Under the pieces are notes generated by a model that saw only the letters and a list, made by a program, of their open reading frames with translations, did no database searches and was not told the origin of the DNA. A stretch of DNA of 64,000 bases, taken from assembly GCF_000399685.1 (NCBI RefSeq), contig NZ_KB976987.1, positions 310,001-374,000 on the forward strand, written 5' to 3'. Positions 45,805-55,742 of the stretch are shown here, one piece after another. Position numbers and translations under genes: made by a program. Each line of letters begins with the position of its first letter. The first letter of the stretch is position 1. The stretch is from Acinetobacter pittii ANC 4050. Lineage in GTDB: Bacteria; Pseudomonadota; Gammaproteobacteria; Pseudomonadales; Moraxellaceae.

Positions 45805-46527
45805 TTAGGTGGATAAAAATCGATAATTTAAGATAGACAAGGCAACAACAGGGGCAGTTTCTGTACGTAAAACACGGTCACCAATGCACCAGTTCATGAA
45901 ACCAGCTTGATTGGCTTGCGTAATTTCATTTTCACTTAGTCCACCTTCTGGGCCAATTAATAGGGCAAGTTCAGGTTGTATTCCTGCCAATACATCTTTT
46001 TGTTCTTTTTCAGGCGCTAAAACAAATTTAGAGTGAGGAAGTTCAGACGAACTTAACCATTCATGAAGGGAAATAGGTGCTAATACTTCTGGCACTAAGT
46101 TCAAGCCACATTGTTCACATGCTGCAATTGCAACTGCTTGCCAGTGATCTAATTTTTTTTGATCTCGATCGTATTTTAAGCGCATTTCACAACGCTCACT
46201 GGTCAATAATTGAATTTGGCTTACACCCAGCTCTGTGGCTTTTTGAATAGCATAATCCATTCGATCGCCTTTACTCATAACCTGACCCAAAACAACTTTA
46301 AAAGGGGCATTACGGTTTGCAGGGTTAAAATTTTCAATTGTGACAGACGCATTTTTTTTATTAATTTCGGTCAACGTTGCGAGATATTCACCACCTTGTC
46401 CATTAAATAAAGTCGCTTGTTCTTGTAGTTGTGCACGTAAAACACGTACCCAATGATGGAATACTGATTCTGTCAGTTGAATTGTTGAGCCAACTGTAAG
46501 TTCAGTTTCGATAAAAAAACGATTCAT
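45805..46527 (-). CDS. rsmE: 16S rRNA m3U1498 methyltransferase
   Basis: The 240-residue SPOUT-family enzyme methylates U1498 of 16S rRNA. The knot-forming SAM site is in LLIGPEGGLSENEI near residue 195 and in GDRVLRTETAPVVALS at the end; GQVMSKGDRMDYAIQKATELGV is the family signature. It lies 18 bp after metF and is probably co-transcribed. Confidence 0.94.
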   Translation of the reverse strand: MNRFFIETELTVGSTIQLTESVFHHWVRVLRAQLQEQATLFNGQGGEYLATLTEINKKNASVTIENFNPANRNAPFKVVLGQVMSKGDRMDYAIQKATELGVSQIQLLTSERCEMRLKYDRDQKKLDHWQAVAIAACEQCGLNLVPEVLAPISLHEWLSSSELPHSKFVLAPEKEQKDVLAGIQPELALLIGPEGGLSENEITQANQAGFMNWCIGDRVLRTETAPVVALSILNYRFLST

Positions 46528-46545
46528 TGGGTACGCCTTACAAAA

Positions 46546-47382
46546 TTAATTTAAACCAAGGTCAACAACAAGCTGACGAGTTGGTTCGACTTGATTCATT
46601 GAGTAGAAGTGTAAGCTTGGTGCTCCACCTGCAATAAGGCGTTCGCATAGCTTAACAACAACTTCATGACCGAAAGCTTTAATGCTTTCACTGTCATCGC
46701 CATAGGCTTGTAACTGCTTACGGATCCAGCGAGGAATTTCAGCACCCGTACCATCTGCAAAGCGAATTAAATTACTTGCATTGGTAATAGGCATGATACC
46801 AGGAGCGACAGGAATGTTAATTCCAGCTTTATCTAAACGCTCTATAAAATAAAAGTATGAATCTGGATTAAAGAAGAATTGGGTAATTCCCGCATTGGCA
46901 CCAGATTGTACTTTTTCAATAAAACGTTGAATGTCCGAATCAAGGTTTTCAGCTTGAGGATGCATTTCTGGATAAGCTGCAACTTCAATATGAAAATGAT
47001 CACCTGAGTGCTCACGAATAAAACGTACTAGATCCTGTGCGTAAGGAAGTTCCCCAAGTCCAACCTGACCAGAAGGCAAGTCACCGCGTAAAGCAACAAT
47101 ACGATTAATGCCTTGCGCTTTATATAAATCCAGTAACTCAGCAATACGAGCTTTATCATCACCAATACAAGAAAGGTGAGGTGCAACTGGCGTACCTTTA
47201 CCGTTAAAATCTTCAATAGCAGCAAGAGTACGTTCGCGAGTAGAACCACCAGCCCCATAAGTAATCGAGAAAAACTCAGGGTTTAATAGTTGTAATTCTT
47301 GGTGAACAATACGAAGTTTTTCAGCACCCCCATCAGTTTTTGGTGGGAAAAACTCAAAAGAAATAGGTGTACGTTTAGTCAT
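46546..47382 (-). CDS. metF: 5,10-methylenetetrahydrofolate reductase
   Basis: The 278-residue flavoprotein makes 5-methyl-THF for methionine synthesis. It opens with ISFEFFPPKTDGG (near residue 8), then SITYGAGGSTRERT, and IVALRGDLPSG. The ATG at 47382 has AGGA seven bases upstream; the 18-codon longer frame is unsupported. It stands between ahcY, after a terminator, and rsmE. Confidence 0.95.
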   Translation of the reverse strand: MTKRTPISFEFFPPKTDGGAEKLRIVHQELQLLNPEFFSITYGAGGSTRERTLAAIEDFNGKGTPVAPHLSCIGDDKARIAELLDLYKAQGINRIVALRGDLPSGQVGLGELPYAQDLVRFIREHSGDHFHIEVAAYPEMHPQAENLDSDIQRFIEKVQSGANAGITQFFFNPDSYFYFIERLDKAGINIPVAPGIMPITNASNLIRFADGTGAEIPRWIRKQLQAYGDDSESIKAFGHEVVVKLCERLIAGGAPSLHFYSMNQVEPTRQLVVDLGLN

Positions 47383-47419
47383 GTCAAATCCTTGTAAACA
47401 GCGAAACATTTTTAGAAAA

Positions 47420-47447
47420 AAGGGCAGTCGGTTCACCGTCTGCCCTT
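47420..47447 (-). terminator. Terminator after ahcY
   Basis: AAGGGCAG (47420-47427) pairs with CTGCCCTT (47440-47447), with an inner CGG/CCG extension; on the minus strand six T follow. It sits between ahcY and metF. Confidence 0.88.
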
Positions 47448-47453
47448 AATTTC

Positions 47454-48836
47454 TTAGTATTTGTAAGCGTCAGATTTGAATGGTCCCTCAACAGCAACGC
47501 CTAAATAATCGGCTTGCTCTTGAGTTAACTGAGTAAGTACACCACCGAAACCTGCAACCATTGCAGCAGCAACTTCTTCGTCAAGTTTCTTAGGAAGAAC
47601 TTCTACGCGAATTTTTGCAGCTTTTTCATTTGCAGGAAGGTCAGCAAATTTCTCTTGGAATAAGTGAATTTGACCTAAAACTTGGTTAGCAAAAGAACCG
47701 TCCATCACACGTGATGGGTGACCAGTTGCATTACCTAGGTTTACAAGGCGACCTTCAGAAAGAAGGATAAGGTAGTTGTTTTCGTCTTCTGAACGATAAA
47801 CTTGGTGAACTTGTGGCTTAACTTCAACCCACTTGTAACCACGTAAATAAGCCGTGTCGATTTCTGTGTCGAAGTGACCAATGTTACATACAACTGCGCC
47901 AGCTTTTAAGCTATCTAACATCGCTGCATCACACACGTGGTAGTTACCAGTTGTTGTTACAACAAGGTCAGTATTGCCAAGAAGATCGTGGTTAATATCT
48001 TCTTTTTTACCTGTTTGTACGCCATTTTTGTATGGAGATACAACTTCATAGCCATCCATACATGCTTGCATTGCACAAATTGGGTCAACTTCAGTTACAC
48101 GAACGATCATGCCTTCTTGGCGTAAAGATTGAGCAGAACCTTTACCTACGTCACCATAACCAACTACAAGTGCACGGCGGCCAGACAAAAGCATGTCAGT
48201 TGCACGTTTGATTGCGTCATTTAATGAGTGACGGCAACCGTATTTGTTATCGTTTTTAGATTTAGTCACTGAGTCATTTACGTTGATTGCAGGAACTTTC
48301 AAAGAACCGTCTTTCCACATTTCGATAAGACGTTGAACACCTGTTGTAGTTTCTTCAGTAATACCGTGAATACGTTCTAAAAGAGCAGGGTATTTTTCAT
48401 GAACAAGAGCAGTTAAGTCACCGCCATCGTCCAAGATCATGTTGGCATCCCAAGGTTGACCATTTACATTGATCTGTTGTTCAAGGCACCATACATATTC
48501 TTCTTCAGTTTCGCCTTTCCAAGCAAAAACTGGAATACCGCGAGCAGCAATTGCAGCAGCAGCGTGGTCTTGAGTCGAGAAAATGTTACATGATGTCCAG
48601 CGTACTTCAGCACCTAACTCAACAAGCGTTTCAATAAGAACCGCTGTTTGAATGGTCATGTGAATACAACCAAGAATTTTTGCGCCAGCAAGTGGTTTAG
48701 TCGCTGCATAGCGTTTACGTAAGCCAATCAAAGCTGGCATTTCTGCTTCAGCAAGTTTGATTTCTTTACGACCGTAGTCAGCAAGTGAGATGTCAGCAAC
48801 TTTGTAATCTGTAAATGAAGCATTAACCGCGTTCAT
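47454..48836 (-). CDS. ahcY: S-adenosylhomocysteine hydrolase
   Basis: The 460-residue NAD-dependent enzyme splits SAH into adenosine and homocysteine. Family features are [17 protein letters not shown] (near residue 55), [14 protein letters not shown], and the NAD-binding [15 protein letters not shown] near residue 225. The C-terminus KSDAYKY is typical. AGGAG lies about 7 bases upstream of the ATG. Expression is likely induced by SAH through the riboswitch at 48895-48975, matching enzyme supply to substrate. Confidence 0.97.
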   Translation of the reverse strand: MNAVNASFTDYKVADISLADYGRKEIKLAEAEMPALIGLRKRYAATKPLAGAKILGCIHMTIQTAVLIETLVELGAEVRWTSCNIFSTQDHAAAAIAARGIPVFAWKGETEEEYVWCLEQQINVNGQPWDANMILDDGGDLTALVHEKYPALLERIHGITEETTTGVQRLIEMWKDGSLKVPAINVNDSVTKSKNDNKYGCRHSLNDAIKRATDMLLSGRRALVVGYGDVGKGSAQSLRQEGMIVRVTEVDPICAMQACMDGYEVVSPYKNGVQTGKKEDINHDLLGNTDLVVTTTGNYHVCDAAMLDSLKAGAVVCNIGHFDTEIDTAYLRGYKWVEVKPQVHQVYRSEDENNYLILLSEGRLVNLGNATGHPSRVMDGSFANQVLGQIHLFQEKFADLPANEKAAKIRVEVLPKKLDEEVAAAMVAGFGGVLTQLTQEQADYLGVAVEGPFKSDAYKY

Positions 48837-48884
48837 CAGGATCTCCTAGGAAAAAATAGTATTGATCATTCTGTTCGCGGATGC

Positions 48885-48975
48885 CGTTGTTGGTTAAAAC
48901 GAGTGTTTAACCGATCGTCGAGCCTGGCAAATTGATCTTTAGTGCCGATCATTTGTCGCAGCATCCCTCGACTAG
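48885..48975 (-). ncRNA. S-adenosylhomocysteine (SAH) riboswitch
   Basis: On the minus strand the leader contains the SAH-riboswitch core: TCGAGGGATGCTGCGAC (48971 leftwards), later GCCAGGCTCGA and then GGTTAAACACTCG. P1 is visible as TCGAG (complement of 48967-48971) with CTCGA (complement of 48918-48922). GTTAAA/TTTAAC around 48895-48909 can form the downstream hairpin. These words match the SAH-I riboswitch consensus from memory. It lies just upstream of ahcY. Limits are approximate. Confidence 0.85.
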
Positions 48976-49057
48976 CGGGACATTGTACTTGGAAAAGCTT
49001 TTAGTGCCAATCCAGTTTTGTTTATTATCTGCGTAATTATTACTTTAGATTTCAATT

Positions 49058-49594
49058 ATGGCAGTAAATATCCCCGAAGTATTAGCGAACCTTGAAGCCA
49101 ACTGTGGCGTATTTGCAGTGTGGATGGTACTTCAGCATCATGCAGTGCAAATTGATGTGGCCGAGTTGATCAAAGTTTGTCGACACGATGAAGGAGGGAC
49201 CTATACGATTGCTTTAGCCGTCGCTTTAAAAAAACTCGGATTTGAAGTGTCATTTCATTCAGATGAAGACCCTAATATTAGCGCAAGTGAACGAATGAGC
49301 TATAAAGAAACAAAGGTATTGAAAATTCCAACTGGACCAGCGCTCAGCTATCAAGATATTCAAACTGCAATTGAAAATGGAAAAATGGTGATTGTCTATT
49401 ACGATACTTTAGCAGGTGTCGGAAATCAGTCACTTATCTATTCTATTGACTCAAATGAAATCTGCTTTTTTGATAGTTTTAAGCCGATGTCAGCGGCAGT
49501 TTTTGAAAAGCAGCGTCAAGTAGAGGGGATTTGCCGTCAGGCTATTGTGATTGATGACCGTAATTTTCAGACATATTCGACCAAATTGAATTAG
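49058..49594 (+). CDS. Papain-like C39-type protein, possibly inactive
   Basis: The 178-residue protein has a C39/papain-like pattern: the putative nucleophile is in NCGVFAVWMVLQHH near residue 16, followed by ICxHDEGGTYTIALAVALKKLGFEV, and the end motif NQSLIYSIDSNEICFFDS. In active enzymes that last motif begins with His; here Gln/Ser stand in its place. It has no signal peptide and no transporter beside it. It may bind peptides or be a pseudoenzyme. It is divergent from ahcY. Confidence 0.6.
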   Translation: MAVNIPEVLANLEANCGVFAVWMVLQHHAVQIDVAELIKVCRHDEGGTYTIALAVALKKLGFEVSFHSDEDPNISASERMSYKETKVLKIPTGPALSYQDIQTAIENGKMVIVYYDTLAGVGNQSLIYSIDSNEICFFDSFKPMSAAVFEKQRQVEGICRQAIVIDDRNFQTYSTKLN

Positions 49595-49603
49595 ATTAAA
49601 AAA

Positions 49604-49624
49604 GAGCCAGTAGCGTGCTGGCTC
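49604..49624 (-). terminator. Terminator after carboxymuconolactone decarboxylase-like gene
   Basis: GAGCCAG (49604-49610) pairs with CTGGCTC (49618-49624); on the minus strand six T follow. It may also stop the convergent gene. Confidence 0.8.
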
Positions 49625-49633
49625 ATATTGAAG

Positions 49634-50017
49634 TTATTTTTGTTGATATTCCTGAATCACTTCTAAAGCAGCACGAAAAGCTTCTTGTGTAGCAGGCGCA
49701 CCGCAATATGGCAGACTATGTAATAAAGTTTCTTGAATCTCTTCAACTGTACAGCCATTGTTGAGCGCACCACGAACATGGCCTTTGAGTTCAGTAGGTG
49801 ATTTGAGTGCCGTGAGCATTGCCAAAGTAATTAATGAACGATATTTACGTGGTAGCACACCTTCACGCTGCCAAGTCGATCCCCATGCATGTTCATTAAT
49901 CCAGTCTTGTAAAGGCTGGGTAAAGGGTACGGTATTTTCTTGGGCACGTCTTACAAAAGCTTCTCCCATCACCTCTGTGCGTACTTTTAATCCATTTTCG
50001 TAATCTTGCTTAGACAT
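49634..50017 (-). CDS. Carboxymuconolactone decarboxylase-family protein
   Basis: The 127-residue protein has the CMD domain (about 35-120): RSLITLAMLTALKSPTELKGHVRGALNNGCTVEEIQE and SLPYCGAPATQEAFRAALEV. It lacks the CxxC of AhpD, so a peroxidase role is unlikely; members decarboxylate 4-carboxymuconolactone or have unknown roles. No protocatechuate genes are near, so the substrate cannot be assigned. Confidence 0.85.
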   Translation of the reverse strand: MSKQDYENGLKVRTEVMGEAFVRRAQENTVPFTQPLQDWINEHAWGSTWQREGVLPRKYRSLITLAMLTALKSPTELKGHVRGALNNGCTVEEIQETLLHSLPYCGAPATQEAFRAALEVIQEYQQK

Positions 50018-50123
50018 TAATTTCTCCTAAAAATAAAAGCGTCGATTGACGCTTTTATGGCTGTTTATTAATTAATCCCAATCAAAAGTGAACGCAATAG
50101 TGAATTAGTGGAGGCATCAGTCA

Positions 50124-52586
50124 CTAAATTTGATGAGGGTTCGACAAAGGAAGATCCTTATTTAAATCCTCATCAAATACATCTGTAAGCATGCTATCGA
50201 ATCGAATTGCGTTGTATTGCAATAATTGTTGGGCTTCACTTTCAGTAATAAAACCTTCTTTTATCGCTTGTTGAATATTCTCTTCGAAAGTCAGTCCTGT
50301 AAATTTGCCTTTAGATTCAGCTTTTTTAAACTTATCCCAAAGCGGCTCAAGTGTTCGTAGAATTTGGAAAGCATGCTCTAAACGACCCGTTACATCATCG
50401 GCTTTGGTTGAATAAAATACGTGATGCTTAAGTTGTTCTCTGAAAGGATGCTCTTGCATCATAAGTTCAGCGACTTGTTGTTTTAACTCATCATCTGGTT
50501 TTGAAATGACACGACCAAAAGGGAAACAGATCCATTTCACAAATGCTGCTGGAAGTTTGGCTGGAAAATTTTCAAATAATCCCCAAAATGCTTCCTGAAT
50601 ATTCAAGAACGCTTTTTGTAGCGCTAATTTAGCGTGAAGTTGTTCAGCTTCAGTTTTTTGTCCAGCTTCATAAAATTTTAAAATCGCAGTAGAAATAAAG
50701 AGGTGCGCGTGAATATCTGCCAAACGGCCTGATAACATCTCTTTGCGTTTTAAGTCTCCTGCAAGTAAGCCAAGTGACATATCCGAAACAAGCGCGAAGT
50801 TGGCACTAAAACGGTTAATCGTCTTATAGTAACTTGCGGTGAATTGATCTGCTGACTGAGGTGCATCGCTTGAGCCACCTGTCCAACCGTAAGCAAATGA
50901 TCTAGCACCACGGTTAAAGGTATAGGCTAAATGTTTAAATAATAAATCATCGAATTTTTGAACCGCATTGGTTTTATCTTCAGACTGTAAAAATTGCAAT
51001 TCTTCAAATAGGTAAGGATGACAACGCATTGAGCCTTGGCCAAAAATCATCAATGAACGGGTCAAAATATTTGCACCTTCTACCGTAATTGCAATTGGAA
51101 TGGCTTGATAGGTAAGGGCAAGGAAGTTACGTGGTCCAAGTTGAATTGCACGTCCTCCCGCAATATCCATCCCATGATTGACAACTTTACGCATCGTTTC
51201 GGTTGCATAATATTTTGCCATGGCAGTCATTACAGCAGGAGTTCCACCTTGGTTTAAGCCACATGTCACTAAATAACGGAATGCTTCAAGCATATAGGCA
51301 TCGCTGGCAATTTCACTGGTCGCTTCTTGTACACCTTCAAATTTACCGACAGAAATATTGAACTGTTGACGAATTTTCGCAAAAGCACCAACAGTTAAAT
51401 AGCTCATTTCACCTGCTGCTGTTGCTAAAGCGGGAAGGGAGATACCACGGCCCACACCTAAGCATTCCATGAGCATACGCCAGCCTTTACCGGCATTTTC
51501 TTGACCACCAATAATCCAATCAATAGGAATAAAAACATCTTCTCCTTCTACTGTTCCGTTCATAAATGGAGAGCCAGGATAATGACGTGCTCCTATTTTT
51601 ACACCTGCATGACTGGCGGGAATTAAGGCACAGGTAATACCGTACTCTATTTTATTTTTATCGCCGAGTAAGCCGTCTGGGTCATAAAGTTTAAATGCAA
51701 GACCTACGACTGTGGCAATTGGGGCGAGGGTAATCCAGCGTTTAGAGAAATTCATGCGCAGCCCAAGAACCTGAGCACCTTTATATTCACCGTAGCAAAC
51801 AACGCCCGAATCTGGAATGGCACCAGCATCTGAACCCGCTTCTGGACTGGTTAAACCAAAGCATGGAATCTCTTCACCTTTTGCAAGACCCGGTAAATAT
51901 TGTTGCTTTTGAGCATCGGTACCGTAATGCATGAGTAGCTCACCCGGCCCCAACGAGTTTGGAACCATACAACTCACAGCAGTGGTGAGTGAGCGTGAAG
52001 CAATTTTGCTCATAATACGGCTTTGGGCAAATGAGCTAAATTCTTTACCACCAAAAGATTTTGGAATAATGAGACCTAAAAAACCTTTGTTTTTAATAAA
52101 TTGCCAAACCTCTGGTGGAAGATCTTTTAAGTGATGATGAATTTCCCACTCATCTAGCATGCTGCAAAGTAGCTCAACTTCATTGTCGATAAAACTTTGT
52201 TCTTCTGCTGACAACGTTGGATAGGGATACTTTTCAAATTGCGACCAGTCAGGTGCCCCCATAAATAATTCTTTTTCCCACCAACTGGTACCTGCCTCTA
52301 AAGCCTCTTGTTCAGTCGTACTGATGCTTGGCATTGAGTTTGCTAATGTTTTATATGCAGGTTTGGTAATCAGGTTAAAGCGTAATGGTGCAAATAAAAT
52401 AATGATACTAAGGGCAATGAGGGGAATACCTAAAATGAGAGCCCATGGCGTTACTATGAGTGCTGTAAATATAGCGACAGCAATCGTAATTACACTACCA
52501 ATGATTCGATTCAGGTTAAAAAAGAAAATTGCCCATATTGCAAAAAGCTGAATGACAATGCTTAAAACAAAGAGTAGGAAAATCAT
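50124..52586 (-). CDS. fadE: FadE-type acyl-CoA dehydrogenase
   Basis: The 820-residue protein has two or three N-terminal membrane segments (to residue 70), an acyl-CoA dehydrogenase core (about 100-520; CFGLTSPEAGSDAGAIPDSG, GPRNFLALTYQAIPIAITVEGANILTRS) and a C-terminal domain specific to FadE (DUF1974; PFGRVISKPDDEL). The length is close to E. coli FadE. It oxidises long-chain acyl-CoA at the first step of beta-oxidation. It is a single gene. Confidence 0.9.
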   Translation of the reverse strand: MIFLLFVLSIVIQLFAIWAIFFFNLNRIIGSVITIAVAIFTALIVTPWALILGIPLIALSIIILFAPLRFNLITKPAYKTLANSMPSISTTEQEALEAGTSWWEKELFMGAPDWSQFEKYPYPTLSAEEQSFIDNEVELLCSMLDEWEIHHHLKDLPPEVWQFIKNKGFLGLIIPKSFGGKEFSSFAQSRIMSKIASRSLTTAVSCMVPNSLGPGELLMHYGTDAQKQQYLPGLAKGEEIPCFGLTSPEAGSDAGAIPDSGVVCYGEYKGAQVLGLRMNFSKRWITLAPIATVVGLAFKLYDPDGLLGDKNKIEYGITCALIPASHAGVKIGARHYPGSPFMNGTVEGEDVFIPIDWIIGGQENAGKGWRMLMECLGVGRGISLPALATAAGEMSYLTVGAFAKIRQQFNISVGKFEGVQEATSEIASDAYMLEAFRYLVTCGLNQGGTPAVMTAMAKYYATETMRKVVNHGMDIAGGRAIQLGPRNFLALTYQAIPIAITVEGANILTRSLMIFGQGSMRCHPYLFEELQFLQSEDKTNAVQKFDDLLFKHLAYTFNRGARSFAYGWTGGSSDAPQSADQFTASYYKTINRFSANFALVSDMSLGLLAGDLKRKEMLSGRLADIHAHLFISTAILKFYEAGQKTEAEQLHAKLALQKAFLNIQEAFWGLFENFPAKLPAAFVKWICFPFGRVISKPDDELKQQVAELMMQEHPFREQLKHHVFYSTKADDVTGRLEHAFQILRTLEPLWDKFKKAESKGKFTGLTFEENIQQAIKEGFITESEAQQLLQYNAIRFDSMLTDVFDEDLNKDLPLSNPHQI

Positions 52587-52824
52587 ACTTGCTCCTTGCT
52601 AGATAAGCCCTCATGTTAGAAGTTACAAAAAAAGCGAGGAGAGATTTAAGGCTTAACTAGCTAATTTTAATGCTGTTTAAATTTAATTTTTTATGTCGCA
52701 ATTGATGTATATGCTAGAGCAGGGATATATCGTACTTTTAGGTATAAAATATTTTTAAGTGAAAGTGTAATGGCTTGTTTTATCGATTTGTCAAGAAATG
52801 TTATTGATTTTCTTATACAAATAA

Positions 52825-52849
52825 AAAGCCCTCTAAAGTAGAGGGCTTT
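52825..52849 (-). terminator. Terminator after lipA
   Basis: AAAGCCCTCTA (52825-52835) pairs with TAGAGGGCTTT (52839-52849) around a 3-base loop; on the minus strand T-rich sequence follows. It lies 17 bp beyond the lipA stop. Confidence 0.9.
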
Positions 52850-52865
52850 CATTGAACTTTAATTT

Positions 52866-53879
52866 TTAAGCTTCGACAACTTGAACAGCAATTTTTTTAG
52901 CTGGATCTACTTTACGACGAACTTCTGGTACTGGTTCACCATGGTATTGACGATCAGCAAAGTAACTTGAACGAACCATTGGTGCAGACCAAATATTTTT
53001 AAAGCCAAGTTTACGGCCATGCTCTGCATAACGTTCGAACTCTTCTGGCGTTACAAAGCGGTCAATTGGTGCATGTTGTTTAGAAGGCTGTAAATATTGA
53101 CCAATAGTTACATAGTCAACATCGTGAGCACGTAAGTCATCAAGTAATGCAATAACTTCTTCTTCAGTTTCACCAATACCGACCATCAAACCACATTTTG
53201 TTGGAATGTCTGGGCAGTATTCTTTAAACATTTTTAATAAGTTTAAAGAGTGTTGATAATCTGAACCTGGGCGCATCGCTTTATATAGACGTGGCACAGT
53301 TTCAATGTTGTGGTTAAATACGTCTGGCGGACATTCCGTCATAATGCGTAAGGCGATGTCCATACGTCCGCGGAAATCTGGTACTAAAATCTCAAGTAAT
53401 GTATTTGGACTAAGTGCGCGAGCTTCTTTGATACAGTCCACAAAGTGTTGTGCACCGCCGTCAAGCAAGTCATCACGGTCAACCGAAGTAATTACTGCAT
53501 ACTTGAGTTTAAGATTAGCAATTGTCTCTGCCATGTGACGAGGTTCATCAGCATCGAGTGCATTTGGACGGCCATGTGCTACATCACAGAAAGGGCAGCG
53601 ACGTGTACAAATATCACCCATAATCATGAATGTTGCTGTACCACCACCAAAACATTCAGGTAGGTTAGGACAAGCAGCTTCTTCACAAACGGTATGGAGT
53701 TTTTGAGCACGTAAAGTCGTTTTAATACGCTGAACTTCTTCTGGTGCCGTCATCTTGACACGAATCCAGTCAGGTTTACGCGGCACTTCAACCGTAGGTA
53801 CAACTTTTACAGGAATTCTTGCGACTTTTTCTGCGCCACGAAGTTTTACACCCTGTTCAGGTTTACGGTGTTCTGACAT
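52866..53879 (-). CDS. lipA: Lipoyl synthase
   Basis: The 337-residue radical-SAM enzyme inserts sulfur into octanoyl groups on E2 and H proteins. The auxiliary cluster is in [12 protein letters not shown] near residue 65 and the radical-SAM CxxxCxxC in [13 protein letters not shown] near 93. The C-terminal serine ligand is in [11 protein letters not shown]. The ATG at 53879 follows GGAAAAG; a GTG five codons upstream overlaps that RBS and was discarded. No lipB is adjacent. Confidence 0.96.
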   Translation of the reverse strand: MSEHRKPEQGVKLRGAEKVARIPVKVVPTVEVPRKPDWIRVKMTAPEEVQRIKTTLRAQKLHTVCEEAACPNLPECFGGGTATFMIMGDICTRRCPFCDVAHGRPNALDADEPRHMAETIANLKLKYAVITSVDRDDLLDGGAQHFVDCIKEARALSPNTLLEILVPDFRGRMDIALRIMTECPPDVFNHNIETVPRLYKAMRPGSDYQHSLNLLKMFKEYCPDIPTKCGLMVGIGETEEEVIALLDDLRAHDVDYVTIGQYLQPSKQHAPIDRFVTPEEFERYAEHGRKLGFKNIWSAPMVRSSYFADRQYHGEPVPEVRRKVDPAKKIAVQVVEA

Positions 53880-54075
53880 ATTTAACTTTTCCACTCGTTT
53901 ATAGAGACATTGACATTGTATTATAGCGAACTTCTGTAGTTAATAGCGGAAAATAACTATTCATATAATAAATGTGGTTATTCAGAAATATAGGGTTGAG
54001 AAATACATAAATTCACCGCATATTACCCATAATTTATTATAAAATATGGTCATTCAAGTGAGGAAGGAGCTTTCA

Positions 54076-55488
54076 ATGCCACGTAAAAAAGAGGTCGTTA
54101 GTGGGAATTTCGTTAAGTACGATGCGGTAGTTCTCGGTTCTGGACCTGCAGGTGAAGGCGCGGCAATGAAGCTTGCAAAAGCGGGTAAGCGTGTTGCAAT
54201 TGTAGATGTGCGTGATCAACTAGGTGGTAACTGTGCACACGTAGGTACCATTCCAAGTAAAGCATTGCGTCAAACGGTTTCTAGTATTATTCGCTATCAG
54301 CGTGATCCAATGTTTCAAAAAGTAGGTGAATGGAAACAGTTCACCATGAAACAGGTATTGCGTAATGCACACAAAGTAATTCAACAACAGGTTGATACGC
54401 ATACACGTTTTTACGACCGCAACAAAATCGGTGTATTCCACGGCCGTGCATATATTCAAGATAAAAATACAGTTTTAGTTTTTAGCCATGAAGGCATTAA
54501 AGAAACAATTATTTGTAAGCAAATCGTGATTGCAACAGGTAGCCGTCCTTATCATCCGCAAGGTCTAGATTTTGATCATCCTCGCGTATTTGATTCGGAT
54601 AAAATTCTTGATCTTGATTACTCAATTCAAAAAATTATTATTTACGGCGCAGGCGTTATTGGCTGTGAATATGCCTCAATCTTTATTGGTCTAGATCATA
54701 AAGTTGACTTGATTAATACTCAGCAAAAACTCTTAAGCTATTTAGATGATGAAATTGCGGATGCCTTGTCTTATCACTTACGTGAACAAGGTGTATTGAT
54801 TCGTCATAATGAACAAATGGATCATCTTGAAACGTTTGATGACCATGTGGTTCTGCATTTACAAAGTGGTAAAAAGATTAAAGCTGATGCGATCCTTTGG
54901 TGTAATGGCCGTTCAGGAAACACAGAAGGTTTAGGTCTTGAGAATGTTGGCTTAGTTCCAAACAACCGTGGCCAACTTTCAGTAAATGATCAGTACCAAA
55001 CTGAAGTTGAAAATATCTATGCTGCTGGTGACGTGATTGGCTGGCCTTCACTTGCTTCTGCTGCTTATGACCAAGGGCGCTGTGCGGGCGCAAACATGAG
55101 TGGTGAAGATGCGAAACCAGTACGTGATATCCCAACGGGTATCTATACCATTCCGGAAATCTCATCAATTGGTAAGAATGAACAGGAATTAACGGAAGAG
55201 AAAATTCCGTATGAAGTGGGTCAAGCTTCTTTCCGTCATTTGGCTCGTGCACAAATTACCGGTGATACAGTAGGTGAGTTAAAAATTCTTTTCCATCGCG
55301 ACACTATGGAAATTTTAGGTATTCACTGTTTTGGTAATAACGCTGCCGAAATTATCCACATTGGGCAAGCAGTTATGCACAGCCCAAATAATACCTTGAA
55401 ATATTTCGTTGAAACGACATTTAACTATCCAACCATGGCGGAAGCATACCGTGTAGCTGCACTTAATGGTATGAACCGTTTATTTTGA
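54076..55488 (+). CDS. sthA: Soluble pyridine nucleotide transhydrogenase
   Basis: The 470-residue flavoprotein exchanges hydride between NADPH and NAD+. The FAD-binding [10 protein letters not shown] is near residue 23 and the NAD-binding [12 protein letters not shown] near 190. In the redox-disulfide position, [14 protein letters not shown] keeps only the first Cys (Thr replaces the second), the hallmark of SthA against dihydrolipoamide dehydrogenases. The ATG at 54076 has AGGAAGGAG six bases upstream; the longer frame from 54046 was discarded. It is divergent from lipA. Confidence 0.94.
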   Translation: MPRKKEVVSGNFVKYDAVVLGSGPAGEGAAMKLAKAGKRVAIVDVRDQLGGNCAHVGTIPSKALRQTVSSIIRYQRDPMFQKVGEWKQFTMKQVLRNAHKVIQQQVDTHTRFYDRNKIGVFHGRAYIQDKNTVLVFSHEGIKETIICKQIVIATGSRPYHPQGLDFDHPRVFDSDKILDLDYSIQKIIIYGAGVIGCEYASIFIGLDHKVDLINTQQKLLSYLDDEIADALSYHLREQGVLIRHNEQMDHLETFDDHVVLHLQSGKKIKADAILWCNGRSGNTEGLGLENVGLVPNNRGQLSVNDQYQTEVENIYAAGDVIGWPSLASAAYDQGRCAGANMSGEDAKPVRDIPTGIYTIPEISSIGKNEQELTEEKIPYEVGQASFRHLARAQITGDTVGELKILFHRDTMEILGIHCFGNNAAEIIHIGQAVMHSPNNTLKYFVETTFNYPTMAEAYRVAALNGMNRLF

Positions 55489-55507
55489 TTTTAAATAATT
55501 TTTCCAT

Positions 55508-55537
55508 AAAAAAGCCCGCAAATTTGCGGGCTTTTTT
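55508..55537 (+). terminator. Terminator after sthA
   Basis: A 30-bp perfect palindrome, AAAAAAGCCCGCAAA followed by its complement. It has a strong stem and T-run. Confidence 0.93.
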
Positions 55538-55607
55538 ATTTTCATTAGACCATAGGTTTCTTATATTTTTATGACAATGCAAAGCTTTAATCTGATTATC
55601 GATATCT

Positions 55608-55742
55608 CTAGTGAGCACAAAATGCTTGATTAAAATACTCAAATAAATCAGGTGTCTGCATCCATAAAATAAGTGAACAGACCAAAAGAGTAATGACGAG
55701 AAAAATCATAATTGTTTTCAAAAGTAAGGCATTATGCGTCAT
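55608..55742 (-). CDS. Overlapping 44-aa membrane microprotein after MFS gene
   Basis: This short frame starts with ATG at 55742, inside the last codons of the MFS gene (overlap of 11 bases, different frame), and ends with TAG at 55608-55610. GAGGAGG lies about 9 bases upstream within the MFS coding sequence, an unusually strong RBS for a chance ORF. The product MTHNALLLKTIMIFLVITL... is one membrane segment (residues 5-28) followed by a short tail with WMQTPDLFEYFNQAFCAH. Translation is likely coupled to the transporter, which suggests a small subunit or modulator of it. No known family was recognised. Confidence 0.65.
   Translation of the reverse strand: MTHNALLLKTIMIFLVITLLVCSLILWMQTPDLFEYFNQAFCAH

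Noticed and set aside
54878..55252. 124-codon minus-strand ORF inside sthA
   Set aside because: Shadow of the sthA codons; rich in His, Gln and Leu as expected from reverse reading.
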